A stretch of 64,000 nucleotides of DNA, from positions 248,001-312,000 of the forward strand of contig JALIZF010001453.1 of the NCBI GenBank assembly GCA_029948255.1, written 5' to 3'. Positions 34,414 through 49,544 of the stretch are shown here, piece after piece (position 1 is the stretch's first letter; each line of letters opens with the position of its first letter). The notes beneath the pieces were generated by a model. The model ran no database searches and had not been told where the DNA came from. It saw only the letters and a list, made by a program, of their open reading frames with translations. The position numbers and the translations under genes are program-made. The stretch comes from Telmatactis stephensoni (Eukaryota; Cnidaria; Anthozoa; Actiniaria; Isophelliidae).

Positions 34414-34734
34414 GCTAACATCAAGGGAGCACAGCAGTCTGTTGTTTGTTATTCGTAGCGTTCGTTGAGTCGCCATCTTTTTTTTAGGTCTAATTCGCTG
34501 ACAAATGTAAACGCGGGCGCTATTGTACTCCGCTGTTAGCAAGAAATGCAGGCGCAGGATTACGCCGAGCGAGCCCCGAAGGGGCTCGTAGGGATTTTCA
34601 GAAGTCGGATGAAACTTCTCGCCCCTTCGGGGCTCGCTCGGCGCAATGCTGCGCCTGCACGTTTGTCAGCGGATAGACCTAAAAAAAGATGGCGACTCAA
34701 CAACAACTGCTGTGCTCCCTTGCTAACATTTGAA
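34414..34734. mobile_element. Fold-back element with GC-rich hairpin core
   Basis: AGGGAGCACAGCAG and the AGTCGCCATCTTTTTTT block on the left are mirrored by AAAAAAAGATGGCGACT and CTGCTGTGCTCCCT. The core arms GCGAGCCCCGAAGGGGC and GCCCCTTCGGGGCTCGC pair. The open frame 34546-34989 is an artefact. Confidence 0.7.
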
Positions 34735-38223
<3,489 letters not shown>

Positions 38224-38753
38224 GGAATCTTTATTTTTTCCTTTTCATATTCAGTACAAAGCGGGTTTCTCGACCTAAGACATTTGTACTTAACGTTATG
38301 TGTACATGTATAATTACTTAACAAATCCGTAAAATGTTTTCACGATTTCAGTGTTCTGTGATTGTATCCACTTTTGACATTTTTGAATCAGGTAGTCTTG
38401 CTCTTTTTCATTCGATGTAATTGTTCCAAGTGCTTTTTGTAATTCTTTGTTGTATCCTCCTAGGAAGTCAAAGACGATGTTAATTTGCGTGACTTCTGTA
38501 TCTTTATAGATGTTTTTCAATCCTTGACGCAGGTCATTGTATTTTTCTTGTTTATTTGTTGTTTTTTCTTGGATTTTGCCTACTTGACATACTGTTCCTT
38601 CTAGTAGGGTCCACTTCTTGTTGTCTTTGTCCATCACAGCTACATCTATTTTGTTTGCTCCATTTGCAGGGGCTCTTTCCAGTTGAAATGGGATATCCCA
38701 TGTTATTTTTGCTTTTTCGTTCTCCAAAAATAACATGGGATATCCCATTTCAA
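38224..38753 (-). mobile_element. 5'-truncated RLE-type non-LTR retrotransposon in (TAA)n
   Basis: On the minus strand it encodes the C-terminal endonuclease segment: ENEKAKITWD, ANKIDVAVMDKDNKKWTLLE followed by GTVC, QINIVFDFLGGYNKEL and [13 protein letters not shown]. The D...E spacing fits the restriction-enzyme-like nuclease (RLE) of the R2/R4 type. The 3' end reads AATAAAGATTCC and then passes straight into (ATA)n. The 5' end folds back: 38725-38753 is the complement of 38683-38711. The last 141 bp are identical to 57887-58027. No reverse transcriptase part remains, so the copy is dead. Confidence 0.75.

Positions 38754-38840
<87 letters not shown>
38754..38840. repeat. (TTA)n microsatellite
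   Basis: Continuous ATT units on the 5' side of the retrotransposon copy, so the insertion is flanked by the same repeat on both sides. Confidence 0.9.
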
Positions 38841-38969
38841 GTAGTTAAATAAGCCTTTCTAGAGGCCATTTCTCCCTCACTTGGAGAGGGTGAAACTATC
38901 AAAACACTTGCTAGTCTCAAGAAATAACACCTTGTTAAAAACAATATTCTTTATTATTAAACAATATTC

Positions 38970-38970
<1 letters not shown>

Positions 38971-39044
<74 letters not shown>
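38971..39044. repeat. (TTA)n microsatellite
   Basis: TTA array preceded by a duplicated AAACAATATTCTTTATTATT. Confidence 0.9.
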
Positions 39045-39302
39045 GAAAAATGATCAATCTTGCCATTAGAGCAACATACTATATATTTTGCTGCAGAAAT
39101 AAGAAGAAATAAGAAATAAGATTTGGAATGACCCAGAACTATTAAAATCCTAATTTATTTATTTATTTTTTTTTTTTTCGTTTAATTTGATTCCTTGTAA
39201 ATACACATTTATATATACTACTCATGTATCAATTCAAGTAGCCAGTTGTTTATTGCCTATACGTAGTGAGATTCACAACTGTATTCATAAGCAAATAAAG
39301 TT

Positions 39303-39304
39303 TC

Positions 39305-39371
<67 letters not shown>

Positions 39372-39400
39372 TTTATTTTTATTTTTATTATTTTTTTATT
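39303..39400. repeat. (TTA)n / (TTTTA)n microsatellite
   Basis: A TTA array passing into TTTTTA units. Confidence 0.85.
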
Positions 39401-41176
39401 TATTTATTTTTTTTGCATTTTCGCCGTTTCTTTATCTATATTTGGATTTGAGGCCAGTAGCCACATGGCCTCATAGAGGTCTATTTTTGTTTATTTTTAT
39501 TTATTTTTTTCTCTAATTAATTATAACTAGATTGCTTTTTTCTTGGTGAAAACTCTTTTGAGAATTTTTGACATGATTTGAAGCCCGAAATAAAGTCCCA
39601 GAAAAGAGCAAGGGCGAAAATTCTCTCGAAAACTCCCCTCAAGGGTCGTTGGATATTGAACCATTGAGCGTAATACGGACTTAAATATATAAAAAATTCT
39701 GTGTGGGGAACATGGAAAATTGGAAGCCTTCTTGGCTATTGTTTTGGAGTCTGACGATTGGATTAAACATTTTGACACAAAAATATTTAAACTTCCCTTT
39801 AAAATTGTTTCAGTGCATCCTATTTCAAAAACATGATTGATGATTGATGTATATTCTTAGTATAAAATCCAACCATGGGGAAAGTGAAATGCATCAAAAC
39901 AACAGAGGTTTGCCTACTTCTTATACGCAGATTGTCAATTAAACATCTAGTGACAATGTCTCAGATCAATAAAAATTATTCTCTTCTGTACACAGGGCTT
40001 TCCTGATCCTCATCTCACAATTTCTCTCACCACCCATGTTGCAGTAAATTAAAACCCCTTAAATTCTATATAGCATACTTTTTTCCTTGACTATAAGATG
40101 AATTATAACAAACTCAAACTTATCGTTATCTAGCTCTTCGCTCGAGTAGACTGATTTAGTATCCATCTCATATATTGTGACAATTTATATCCCTAAAAAA
40201 GGCTGTGGAGTTCTGTAGCCAAAGCGGCCTCCAGCCGGCCGGTTTGATGTGCATGACATAAATGAGCCTCTTCAATTGGAAAACGCAAAAATGTATCGGA
40301 CACAAGAAAGCAATGCAAAACAAAAAAGTCTTTAGACAATTTAACAATAAAAGCGGGTAAATCACTCGTGAGTTTGATCATATTCTAAGACAGTTAAAGA
40401 ATGAACACTCGTGTCCCATGGGATATAGAGTCCCGCAGCCCTCGTGGCCTTTTATCTAATGCTCGGGACTCTATATCCCATGGAACACTCGTGTTCATTC
40501 TTTAACCCTTACTTAAAAGATATAATCATTGAGAATTAATGTGTTGCTCAGAAACTGTAAAGTTTTCTAGTGGAATCCCACACACAAATGATGGGATGTC
40601 GGATTTTGAGCGGTTAAAAATATAAAAGTAAGTCTCATTGATTCTGCAAGTTAAAAATTAAGTTTCTCTTTCTTGTAAAACCTCCTGAGGATCTTTTGGT
40701 CTCGAATGATAAATTTTGGCTGGGTATAAATTTCTAACTTGCTCCCTACTTCTAAAACGTCACCACTTGTCCACTTGCACAGAATCCCGTTCACTATTAT
40801 TCAACTCGTGGACTATATTTTGATACGGTATGTGGCACAAAAGTGCAATTAACTGCACTTAATTCCCCAATTAATTTCTTTCCCGGCACGTAATACTTGT
40901 GAACGTGATTATCTTCATGATTCATAAAGATTTTATTCTCCTAATGTCTGCATGACATTTGTAAATATGATTTTATTCATGATTCTAAAAAGTACTAAAG
41001 AACTGAAAAAATAAATGAAAGATGTCATACGAAAAATAAACAAATTGAACATCCGCTACGTGGCCGTCAAGCATTGTTAATCCATCGTATGATTACAGTC
41101 ACAATTGGACTCTACTAGTACTTAGTTCAGTTACTATCATAAATCGCGTTGCAATTTTCTCGTCGGCTTATTAAGC
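39401..41176. other. Intergenic with one hairpin
   Basis: A long near-perfect hairpin at 40393-40506 (arms GTTAAAGAATGAACACTCGT and GGGATATAGAGTCCCG) is the only structure. No gene supported. The stretch just before 41177 is AT-rich and may hold the promoter of the next gene. Confidence 0.5.
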
Positions 41177-42604
41177 ATGTTGGTGCTGATTTGTAAGCGA
41201 ATATTTCGTAAAAAATATCAGGCTTTGATACTTTTTACAACTTGTCTTTTATGTATTTATTTTTGTGTGCATTTTATTTCTCAATCTGAATCTTTGAAAA
41301 TGACATTCAAGCCAAAAAACCAAATGATTGAAATACGTGGCACCAATCCTTCGGTAAATCAGTCTGAAACTGACTACGTTTTCATCTTCCCTCGATATCT
41401 GAATGGCAGCGTCCACAGCGTTACTGGTGAAGAGAACAATCCATTTACCCATGGCGTACAACACTTATCGCAGTTACTGGATAGTTTATCGACTGATTTC
41501 AGTGGAGCAACATGTCATGGAACATCTAAAATCAGAAATCAAAATCATTTGGACAGGACCATAACATGCCAATTTCAGATAATAGAATCGTCTATTATAA
41601 TGAGCGGTGCTGAATATCAGAAGACGACAATTGTTGGTAAGTCATACAATCTTGCAGTGTGTAATATGGTGGAAGTCCCCTTTTTAATTCGAAGAGCCGT
41701 ACTGAACAAATTGGGTCTTCGACGTTCCCTGGGTGAAGTCACTGTGATGGATTTCTTTCTACGTACAAAAGGAAAACTTAAAATTGCAGCATCAAAAGAC
41801 TGTGAGTTTCTTAACGAGCAACTCATTCTTGACAGAGGAGCAATGATCAACAAACAAGTATTTTTTGACTACGGTCTCCTTGGATACCATCACAATATAC
41901 TTAGAATAGTAAGACAAGATACGGCAATATGGACTATGTGTTCAAGAAGCCCAACTTTTTGTCCTGACACACCATCGCAGTTGAGAAAGGATACTGATAT
42001 ACCATGCTGCCATGAACGTCTAGACCAATGCTTGAGAGATGTAGTGGATGGTTTGAAGAAAGTGGGAATTGATTATAGAATTTGTTACGGAACACATCTT
42101 GGTGCTTATCGTACCAAGACCATCATTCCCTGGACTTACGATGTTGACATTTGCTTGAAAACAAACGATTATACCAACAAACAGCTGTTTGGGGAATTTA
42201 AGAGAGTAATGAAGGAGAAGGGTTATTCGAACCCATTTATACCAGAAGTGCGCCGTGTGCTACCTTTGTTCCCCTTAACAAAGAAGATCTCTAATTCAAG
42301 CTTGTTATTTAACGATAAATTGGCTGATGTAATGAAAGACATGCTGCCTGTTGGAATGCCTTCCTACCAATCAACGGGTTACGTCGACCTTTATGGATAC
42401 GACAAGGTATTTAAAGGAGAACCAGGCCAGTTTCTTATTAATGGCAAACATTATTTGGCTTATAATGATAGCAACAACATTCTGACGTTTTGGTATGGCG
42501 AGTCATACAATTCGAAATTAACCGGTAGGGGAAGTATTTATGAACCCCTACTTCCATTGGATGAGAAACCAGCAAGCACAACTCAAGAAGACGGTGATAC
42601 ATAA
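41177..42604 (+). CDS. LicD/fukutin-like type II membrane transferase, intronless
   Basis: A single-exon protein of 475 residues. An N-terminal basic stretch is followed by a helix (residues about 14-35, ALILFTTCLLCIYFCVHFI), giving a type II Golgi-like topology. The luminal region has N-glycosylation sites. From residue about 275 comes the nucleotidyltransferase-like core: CCHERLDQCLRDV, YGTHLGAYRTKTIIPWTYDV followed by DICL. This matches the LicD pattern G-x-x-LGA-R...PWD-D-DI-D, except that the first aspartate after PW is threonine while D-V-D is kept. LicD relatives transfer phosphocholine or ribitol phosphate to glycans. The substrate is unknown. The lack of introns suggests retroposition. 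The methionine precedes the membrane anchor directly. Confidence 0.8.
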   Translation: MLVLICKRIFRKKYQALILFTTCLLCIYFCVHFISQSESLKMTFKPKNQMIEIRGTNPSVNQSETDYVFIFPRYLNGSVHSVTGEENNPFTHGVQHLSQLLDSLSTDFSGATCHGTSKIRNQNHLDRTITCQFQIIESSIIMSGAEYQKTTIVGKSYNLAVCNMVEVPFLIRRAVLNKLGLRRSLGEVTVMDFFLRTKGKLKIAASKDCEFLNEQLILDRGAMINKQVFFDYGLLGYHHNILRIVRQDTAIWTMCSRSPTFCPDTPSQLRKDTDIPCCHERLDQCLRDVVDGLKKVGIDYRICYGTHLGAYRTKTIIPWTYDVDICLKTNDYTNKQLFGEFKRVMKEKGYSNPFIPEVRRVLPLFPLTKKISNSSLLFNDKLADVMKDMLPVGMPSYQSTGYVDLYGYDKVFKGEPGQFLINGKHYLAYNDSNNILTFWYGESYNSKLTGRGSIYEPLLPLDEKPASTTQEDGDT

Positions 42605-44205
42605 AAGTGACATTAAAGTTAGAATTAATGAATTAGTTCCACATACGTAATTCGACTGCATGCATGTGTCGTGAACCTCATCAAATCTTTAAGTTAAGGT
42701 ATAATTCCTCTGTAATAGATCCTATCTTTAAATATCGCTAGAAATGTGAGATTTTCTTAGGTCCTGATTCTGATCCTGATTCTGATCCTGACTCTGATTT
42801 ATTACTCTGTGAAGCTGATTTGCATTATACAGAGGCAGGTTATGAGTTACTTAGCTTATCTCGTTGCTAACAAAAACAATGGGGGACACTGTGCTCGTTT
42901 AGGAAACATTTGGCTTGATAGACAAGGGCTATCTATTTCGCGCGAACGTTCCGGCTTTCGTTGATATGTCTGTCTCAGAGAAAGACTCATCTGAAGACTA
43001 AGAGTTATTAGCAGTATTTTAGTAGATACGCTGAGGTAAAATATCTCGCAAGAACGCTTCTTTTAACATCGTTTAAGTGCATTTTTGCACATTTTCTACA
43101 ACTTTTAGAAAGCAACTCACCAACCGAAATTATGTTCGATTTTTCATATTCTAGCGCTCAAATATACACAAAAAGCGTCCATTTTTCCATTTTTCTACCT
43201 ATAACTTTTCTCACATTTCAAATGTGCTGTCAGTTAATCATTGCAAGAAATCAAGTTTTTAAATTAAAAATGGGGATCACCCTGCTCGTTTGCGAGATAT
43301 TATATAAAACATCCTCGTATATAATCGTGATAAAAGCGATGCTTTTCCGAAAAGGGCTTGAGGCGAGTATTGTAAATGTCACTATTTATCGCCTCTAAGT
43401 TTAGAAAAATAATCCGAACTGCGTTTTATAGCGTTTTTACACGTAATTTAAACCAAATGCTCACAAAGTTGCAATTCTGTGTTTTTCCAACCGTGCGCAG
43501 AAAACGGGTGAGCGTTGTAATGCCGAGGAATCACCTAAATTGTTCGTTCAACAATTTTTTTAGTGTGTGTTTAAATGTTTGGAGGTCTTTTCTTCTGGAA
43601 AAGGTACCATTGAGCATTCTTAGCCTGAGCATTCGCTGTCAAAATTATCAGATGCGAAATCAAGAAAAAAAATGAATATGGATCATGATCTAATATTTAC
43701 TACTGGTAGAAAATGTAGTATATAGTAGGGAAAAAATCAGAAAAGGACGAGGAAAGAGAGGCTTTGAGCTAGTGTGTGCATTGCTGATTCAACGTCACCA
43801 GCAATATAGAAAATGTTATTGTCTTTACGACAATCGATACGTCCAGGCAACAAATCATCGAACTCAACCGCGGTACTGTGATCACTCTTGGAGGAGGGTG
43901 TCAATGGGGTTCTCTATTATCATTGAACTATTAATATGATTTTTTAGATAATTGCCAGTTAAGTAGTAATTGTAGTTAACTATTCACTCTACTTTTTAAA
44001 GCGAAAATCTATAATTTATATGGCTATGCTACTTACGGACATATGTAACGTACTTTGCGTCAGAGAAATCGCTTTGTACCCTTTTTGTGTTTTTGTCCTT
44101 TACACGTTCGTTTTATCGATTTGTTCTTACCTTTAGAATGTGTAGCCAAGTTGAAAGTAATCAGATAATTTTAGACGATGTTAAAAAATGTAAACGTTGC
44201 GGTTT

Positions 44206-44238
<33 letters not shown>

Positions 44239-44734
44239 TTTTCTTTGTTTTGTTTTTGTTTTTGATTTTGACTTTTCTAAGGTCTTTGGATGGTTGGGCA
44301 TTATAAAATACAAATGCACAAAAGTGTTAAGAAGTTGGATACTGCAAGATGTAGTTTAACTCATATTATAATATGTTCACTTTTTTGATCATTTTGTTAT
44401 ATATTTTTGGTTACGTTGGCTTGCATTTGGTCTTCCTTTGTCGCTTGTTTTGCATTGCATTTTGGGAATACAGTAGAAGATGGGAGATATTATGGAATTT
44501 CTTTTGAGAATTTCCCAAAAGAAATTCCATAATATTTACTTTTTGGTCACCTCATACCCCTCTCTTTTATCTACAAACGCCGAACTCGTGTTTCGAAATG
44601 GCGCCGAGTTAATTTAGAACTGTTGAGGACATTTTTAGAAGTTCTTGCAGCAGGTAAGCTCTTTTAGACTAAAGTTAAACTTGAATTACAGTAACAGTAT
44701 GAAACTTTGCACTTGTAGGTACATTTTATTGTAC
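42605..44734. other. Intergenic, small repeats
   Basis: Contains a TGATTCTGATCC repeat at 42761-42803, a (TTG)n run at 44207-44236 and a hairpin at 44490-44538 (arms ATTATGGAATTTCTTTT). No supported gene; frames at 43132-43675 have no domain features. Confidence 0.45.
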
Positions 44735-44943
44735 TATTTATTTTATTTATTTATTTATTTACAAGCTTATTCCTTCCAGTGAAGGCAGGGTCACCACAAC
44801 AGCTTTCGCCAATTACTGTGGGCCCTGTAGTGTTATAGGACAGACCACACACACCGGCAACTTCATGGCCTACTCTCCCCGAATAGTGGTGTGGGTTCTT
44901 TAACGTCCCTCCGGTGAAAGTAGTGAAGTGTTAGAGAGACGGA

Positions 44944-44975
<32 letters not shown>

Positions 44976-45120
44976 CTGAAGGTCTAACCATTTGCAGATG
45001 TAGTTACAAAGGCAGCACCTTCTAGTCTATTTTAAGACCCTGAGTGTTGGTCCGGCCGGGGCTTGAACCCACGACCTCCCTACACGAAGACCGGATGCTC
45101 TACCAACTGAGCCAACCTAG
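44735..45120 (-). mobile_element. tRNA-derived SINE with (AAAT)n tail
   Basis: On the minus strand a well preserved tRNA-like head starts near 45118: TTGGCTCAGTTGGTAGAGC (A-box), then GTGGGTTCAAGCCCC (B-box). A body of about 300 bp includes CTTCTCGGATAAGGACTTTA and GGGACGTTAAAGAACCC. It ends in AAATAAATAAAT. The body looks like a SINE core that recurs in many marine invertebrates, as I recall; a library search would confirm. The family differs from the SINE at 4848 and 17040. Confidence 0.75.
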
Positions 45121-45512
45121 ATATGTTTTTTGCTAGTACACATTGTACAAACATCTAGCTCTTATTTAAGCTTACAAGACCTATTGTGTTATTGGGTGGT
45201 ATTCTAAAATAAATGTGACCACGGATGACGTTTATTAGCTATTCGAAATCAAAAAGTGACCATAAAATTCACATTTTGCCTGGACTGAATTTATAATTAA
45301 TACAAAATCCCCATTGCAAAAGTTTTTCTTAGCTTGCATATCAAAACAAGCAAAGACTTTTAAAAATATAAGTTTTATAGAAAATTTACCCATTTTATGT
45401 CATTTGTCAAACTTTTTAGCTTTTAAAGACATTCATTTTGCAGTTTATATTACAATATCACTGACATAATTATATTAGCCTGCATATGCACTCAAAATGA
45501 ATTTGAGCCTCC

Positions 45513-45738
45513 TTACAGCGAAAATCGTTGCATCACGACCAGCAAATTACAAATTTTGTTTTGATTTTGGGTTTTTCTGAGCCGTCAATCATTTTGGGGG
45601 TGGAGCTTTCACGAACTCGTTCAGTGATTGGTTGATTTGGAAGACGCTCCGCCACAAAATGATTGACGGCTCAGAAAAACCCAAAATCAAAACAAAATTT
45701 GTAATTTGCTGGTTGCGATGCAACGATTTTGGCTGTAA
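45513..45738. mobile_element. Fold-back MITE with ~75-bp arms
   Basis: TTACAGC, AAAATCGTTGCATC and CAAATTACAAATTTTGTTTT on the left are mirrored exactly on the right, ending GCTGTAA. The centre is unrelated. No ORF. Confidence 0.75.
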
Positions 45739-45789
45739 ATCAATCCTGATTATAAAGATCAACCACATTAAGTTTGTTTAGTCTTACCT

Positions 45790-45900
45790 TTAACATTGTG
45801 AAAAACTAAAGCTCCTCAAAATCTTTTCCCCTTCAGGCAAAGAACCATGCTTGGCTTTCAGGAGAGCTTGGCGTAACTCATGGAGTTGAGCACTTGAAAA
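45790..45900 (-). CDS. Possible last exon of the nuclease/SET-like gene
   Basis: After GACAGCGCAG a phase-0 frame of 36 codons reads SSAQLHELRQALLKAKHGSL, then PEGEKILRSFSFSQC and stop. It would follow the donor at 45970 (phase 0). No domain. It is a guess based on phase and a helix-like composition. Confidence 0.3.
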   Translation of the reverse strand, partial: FSSAQLHELRQALLKAKHGSLPEGEKILRSFSFSQC

Positions 45901-45969
45901 CTGCGCTGTCCAGTATGAACTATTGACTCAATATACCAGTGAATGTTCACAGTTTACTCTGGACCTTAC

Positions 45970-46246
45970 CAAATTTGAAAACTTTTCTTTTGCTAAAACA
46001 AATGGAAATGTCCCATCTTGAATATGCTTTCCTAATCCAAGAGGGCACAAATCACCATCAATCTCAACTTGTGATCCATTTCTAATCATTCGGATAATGT
46101 AATCACTTTGTTCATGGTTTTGCCCAAGACGAACTGGTGAGAGTGCAGGTGCATAGGAAGTAATCCATCTACCATGTGGGATTTCCTTCAAGGTGAAGAG
46201 ACCAAAACCTGTTTCCTTGCCTCCAATTCCAACAACTAGTGATTCT
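45970..46246 (-). CDS. SET-like domain exon (N-terminal half of a SET fold)
   Basis: The acceptor ACAAATTAG in phase 2 continues the frame from the exon at 46714. The peptide begins ESLVVGIGGKETGFGLFTL, then KEIPHGRWITSYAP. GxGLF...I..G..I..Y is the usual start of a SET domain (lysine methyltransferase fold). SDYIIRMIRNGSQVEIDG follows, where SET proteins have a Y and D-A strand. The cofactor motif NHxCxPN is not seen, although NLVRSRVNCE just beyond the proposed donor has an NC. It is therefore either a degenerate SET domain or an incomplete model. Confidence 0.45.
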
Positions 46247-46713
46247 CTAATTTGTAAAAACTATTCACCTGTTTTGATTGTGGTGTAGTCAGTTCTGCTG
46301 AGGTATGATGATTTACAAAGAAATCTAGTAAGTATTTCAAGTACTTTTAATTAGCTAATCCTTAATAGACTTACATGCATGTCTTTAAATATAACCAGCA
46401 AAATTAAGTTTGATCTTGAGAGCAATTTGGTATTAACCTAGCAGTTGACCTAAGTGGCAATCATTGGAAAGTCATTTAGGCCATTTTCATTTTGGACCCT
46501 TCAATTGACCATTTTAAGCATTACAAAGTAGACAGCAAAACCCAGAAGTCCTCAAAATTAAATTCAACTGAATTAATAAAACAAATAGGTGCTAATTAAG
46601 GTCATTGCAAAATGCATTGAGTCAATTGCATCTGTTTTATGATTCTAGATTACTGTTAAATGAATTTGATAAAATTGAAATTATACTGATGAATTTAAAT
46701 ACCAATTAATTAC

Positions 46714-47076
46714 CTTTCAGTATTTGTGTCCATATCAATGATGAAACCATATGGTATCTTCTCAACCATCTTTGTGTGTTCTTGGAACTCATGTCTTCCA
46801 CCCTGTTTAAGTTGGTAATTCTTTACTTCACGTTCATGCCATGGCTGCATTCTGATTGTACGTTGGTCTTTAGTGTACTTTAAAGGATATCCACTGTTAT
46901 CTGCTGTTGTTCTATCAAACTGGGCCATGATAACTTTTGTTGACTCATCAACTGCTGAGAAATCTGTTTGTCTAGCACCCAAGACTATGTTTTTCTTGAC
47001 ATCTGACCAGATACAACCAAGATGTTTACATTTGGCAATTTCCTGTAGCTTCAAAAGGCTAGCATCTGGACTGTAC
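46714..47076 (-). CDS. C-terminal part of staphylococcal-nuclease-like domain and linker
   Basis: Exon of 363 nt between TTTACCTGTAG and GTAATT, phase 2-2. Its start KYSPDASLLKLQEIAKCKHL followed by GCIW matches the end of nuclease folds, where a helix of the form L..aE..Ar....G.W closes the barrel. It joins in frame to the upstream exon ending AGFCHVFTK. The rest (DVKKNIVLGARQTDFSAVD...) is a linker without a known domain. It leads to the SET-like exon. Confidence 0.6.
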
Positions 47077-47149
47077 CTACAGGTAAACATAGAACATAAA
47101 ATTGTTCAACAGAATCAATGAATGCAGGTACCCATGTTGAGAATCATGG

Positions 47150-47261
47150 CAAAATCATTCCAAGTTCATAGAAAGTGAATGGCAAGATCTTGATGAGACC
47201 TTGGGGGATCTTGCAAGGTTTGTTCCAAGATCTTTGAAGATCTTGGGGATCTTGCAAGCTA
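47150..47261. repeat. Degenerate GATCTTGCAAGATC minisatellite, left part
   Basis: Irregular units of AAGATCTTGG and GATCTTGCAAG. The same sequence type resumes at 49545-49930, so the 2.3 kb between look inserted. Confidence 0.6.
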
Positions 47262-47518
47262 CAATCGATTGCCAAAAAGAGTTGGTCCGATGTGAAAATG
47301 TTAGGGTCTCATTATATAATGCACTTTGTGATTGTATTTGTTCATCCCCTGCCCCCCTTATCAATGTTGATGGGTGCTTTAGATCGAGTGTGCTTGACTG
47401 AGTTTAGGCTGGTAGGTGCACTCCAACATTGAAAGGGGGGAGGGGGGCCATAAATAACAGGAAAATGCATTGCGCGCGCTATAATGACAAATCGTGCCAA
47501 CCGTTCTGGCAATGATTG
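47262..47518. mobile_element. MITE related to the 275-bp pair, left copy
   Basis: Bounded by TA on both sides. The left end is CAATCGATTGCC and the right end GGCAATGATTG. The interior again has a C-tract with CAATGTTG and CAACATTG with a G-tract, as in the pair at 17688 and 21802. Confidence 0.8.
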
Positions 47519-49278
47519 TATTAATGACATAATTGGTTACAAAAGCACTTTTAGAATTATATTATTCCTAATATTTACACAGAAGTTAGATACAGTGAGA
47601 AGGCTTCTGATTCCATGAAAACCATTTGAATACCCTGTATAAAAAATCTTTAATAGCTAGCCAAGCCCGAATACCAGTATAGGCCAAACTCTATAATAAA
47701 AAAATGGCAGATCTTTTCTATGAAATATATAAACCTTTATTTTCTTTGACGTTAAACAAATCAACGTGATTACTACTAGCATCAGCCAGAAACTTCACAC
47801 TGCAATCTCGAAACGAAGAAGAACTTTCTATCAAATGCGGTAACGTTATCATTTGATCGAAACGTTGGCATTACGACCGTGTAATTTGATCCCCAAAACA
47901 GTCCGCCACTTGAACAACGGGTCACCACCACGGATCACCATTCCTTATTCCGCCTAAAAATTCGAGGTTTTGAGTTATGAACACTAATAACTGAGGAAAA
48001 TAGAAGGCGAAGAATTATTCCAAGTCACCTGTGACGAGAGATTCGAAATATGATGACGCGAAACGTCGTTGGCAACGGATCACCATGATTTTTTTTAGAA
48101 AGAAAACACTGGAATAAGTTATAACTAATTGTACTTAGATGGTGATCCGTTGCTAAATCGCATAATATTCCACTTCTAAACAAATAGTGGTATTTTTTAC
48201 ATCAAAAATAAATTGTTCTTCATCACGATATATATTTCGTTTGGAAAAGACATTGTTTTCGATGATCTTTTTGATGTCTTTGCATGGTGACCCGTTGGGG
48301 TTGCTGTGGTGAAGCATCGAGCGTATCCCCAAAAATCACTTTTTTCCAAATTCTCTAATATAAAATTGTATTACATGTATTTCCCGTAAGAGAAATAACC
48401 AAGTCGGCTATTATAAAATAATATAATTATTTTAAGTTTCCCATAAAATCCTGTCAAGATACAGGCTATGAGAAAACCATAAGAAAAAGAGAAAAACACA
48501 GGGTACCCAAATCTAAAACAAAAGAACATTAAAAGGGCTTATATGTTTATCACAAAAGGTAGTATACTAAAAAATATCACTAATTTCGATTGAAACAATT
48601 CCCCACTACATTTGATGGGGAAAAAGATACGTTTAATAAGTAAGTTGATGATATTATGTTGCCATATGTGAACCCTAGTCTTTAACCTTAGATAGAGTAC
48701 TAAAATGACGTGTTTTAGAGAATACTGAGAACTGATCCTACTGCACCATAGGTACTTCGCGAATCATCGCAAGTGGTTTACTAGTTCCTTAGACCTAACT
48801 GAACTGAAATGACAGCCTAGACTTTTTGGGCCGTAAGTTTTTTCTTATTTCCACGACGTTTATAGGCAAGCAAAGTGAAATTCTTGGTCAATAATGTCAA
48901 TATCGCATTTCATGTGTGTTAGGTCTTACAGCCCCGTACATCTATACAAACACACCACCCACAAATCCAAATGTCTCTAACTAAAGTGAAATAGACTTAA
49001 CCTTCTTGAAAAAGACTCACTTCAACTGCAACCTGCTTACCTTCTATTCAGTGTTATCATTTGTTCAGATTTATAGGTATGTCGAATTGACTGTTTAATA
49101 TGGCACAGAAATGGACACATCCTTCGCCTTGCAGTTTCGATTTTTTTAATGAACAAAGGAAAGCCTCACAACTTCATCATTTTCAAAGGACATATTCACT
49201 AACATGCATCATTAACTGCTATAGCTTAAACTCCTAACATGTTGTTTACAGTACGTACACCACAATATGTGTAAACTA
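47519..49278. other. Interior between paired MITEs
   Basis: About 1.76 kb without a gene. Inverted blocks AACGGGTCACCACC (about 47926) and GGTGACCCGTTGG (about 48285), and related GGATCACCAT / ATGGTGATCC pairs, suggest another eroded fold-back element. One could test whether this is the remains of an autonomous partner. Confidence 0.4.
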
Positions 49279-49531
49279 CAATCATTGCCAAAAAGAGTTG
49301 GTCCGATGTGAAAATGTTAGGGTCTCATTATATAATGCACTTTGTGATTGTATTTGTTCATCCCCCGCCCCCCTTATCAATGTTGATGGGTGCTTTAGAG
49401 TGTGCTTGACTGAGTTTAGGCTGGTAGGTGCACTCCAACATTGAAAGGGGGGGAGGGGGGCCATAAATAACAGGAAAATGCATTGCGCGCGCTATAATGA
49501 CAAATCGTGCCAACCGTTCTGGCAATGATTG
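49279..49531. mobile_element. MITE related to the 275-bp pair, right copy
   Basis: Same orientation as 47262-47518 and nearly identical apart from a 4-base gap and a few changes; TA at both ends. Confidence 0.8.
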
Positions 49532-49544
49532 TAGATCTAATTAT

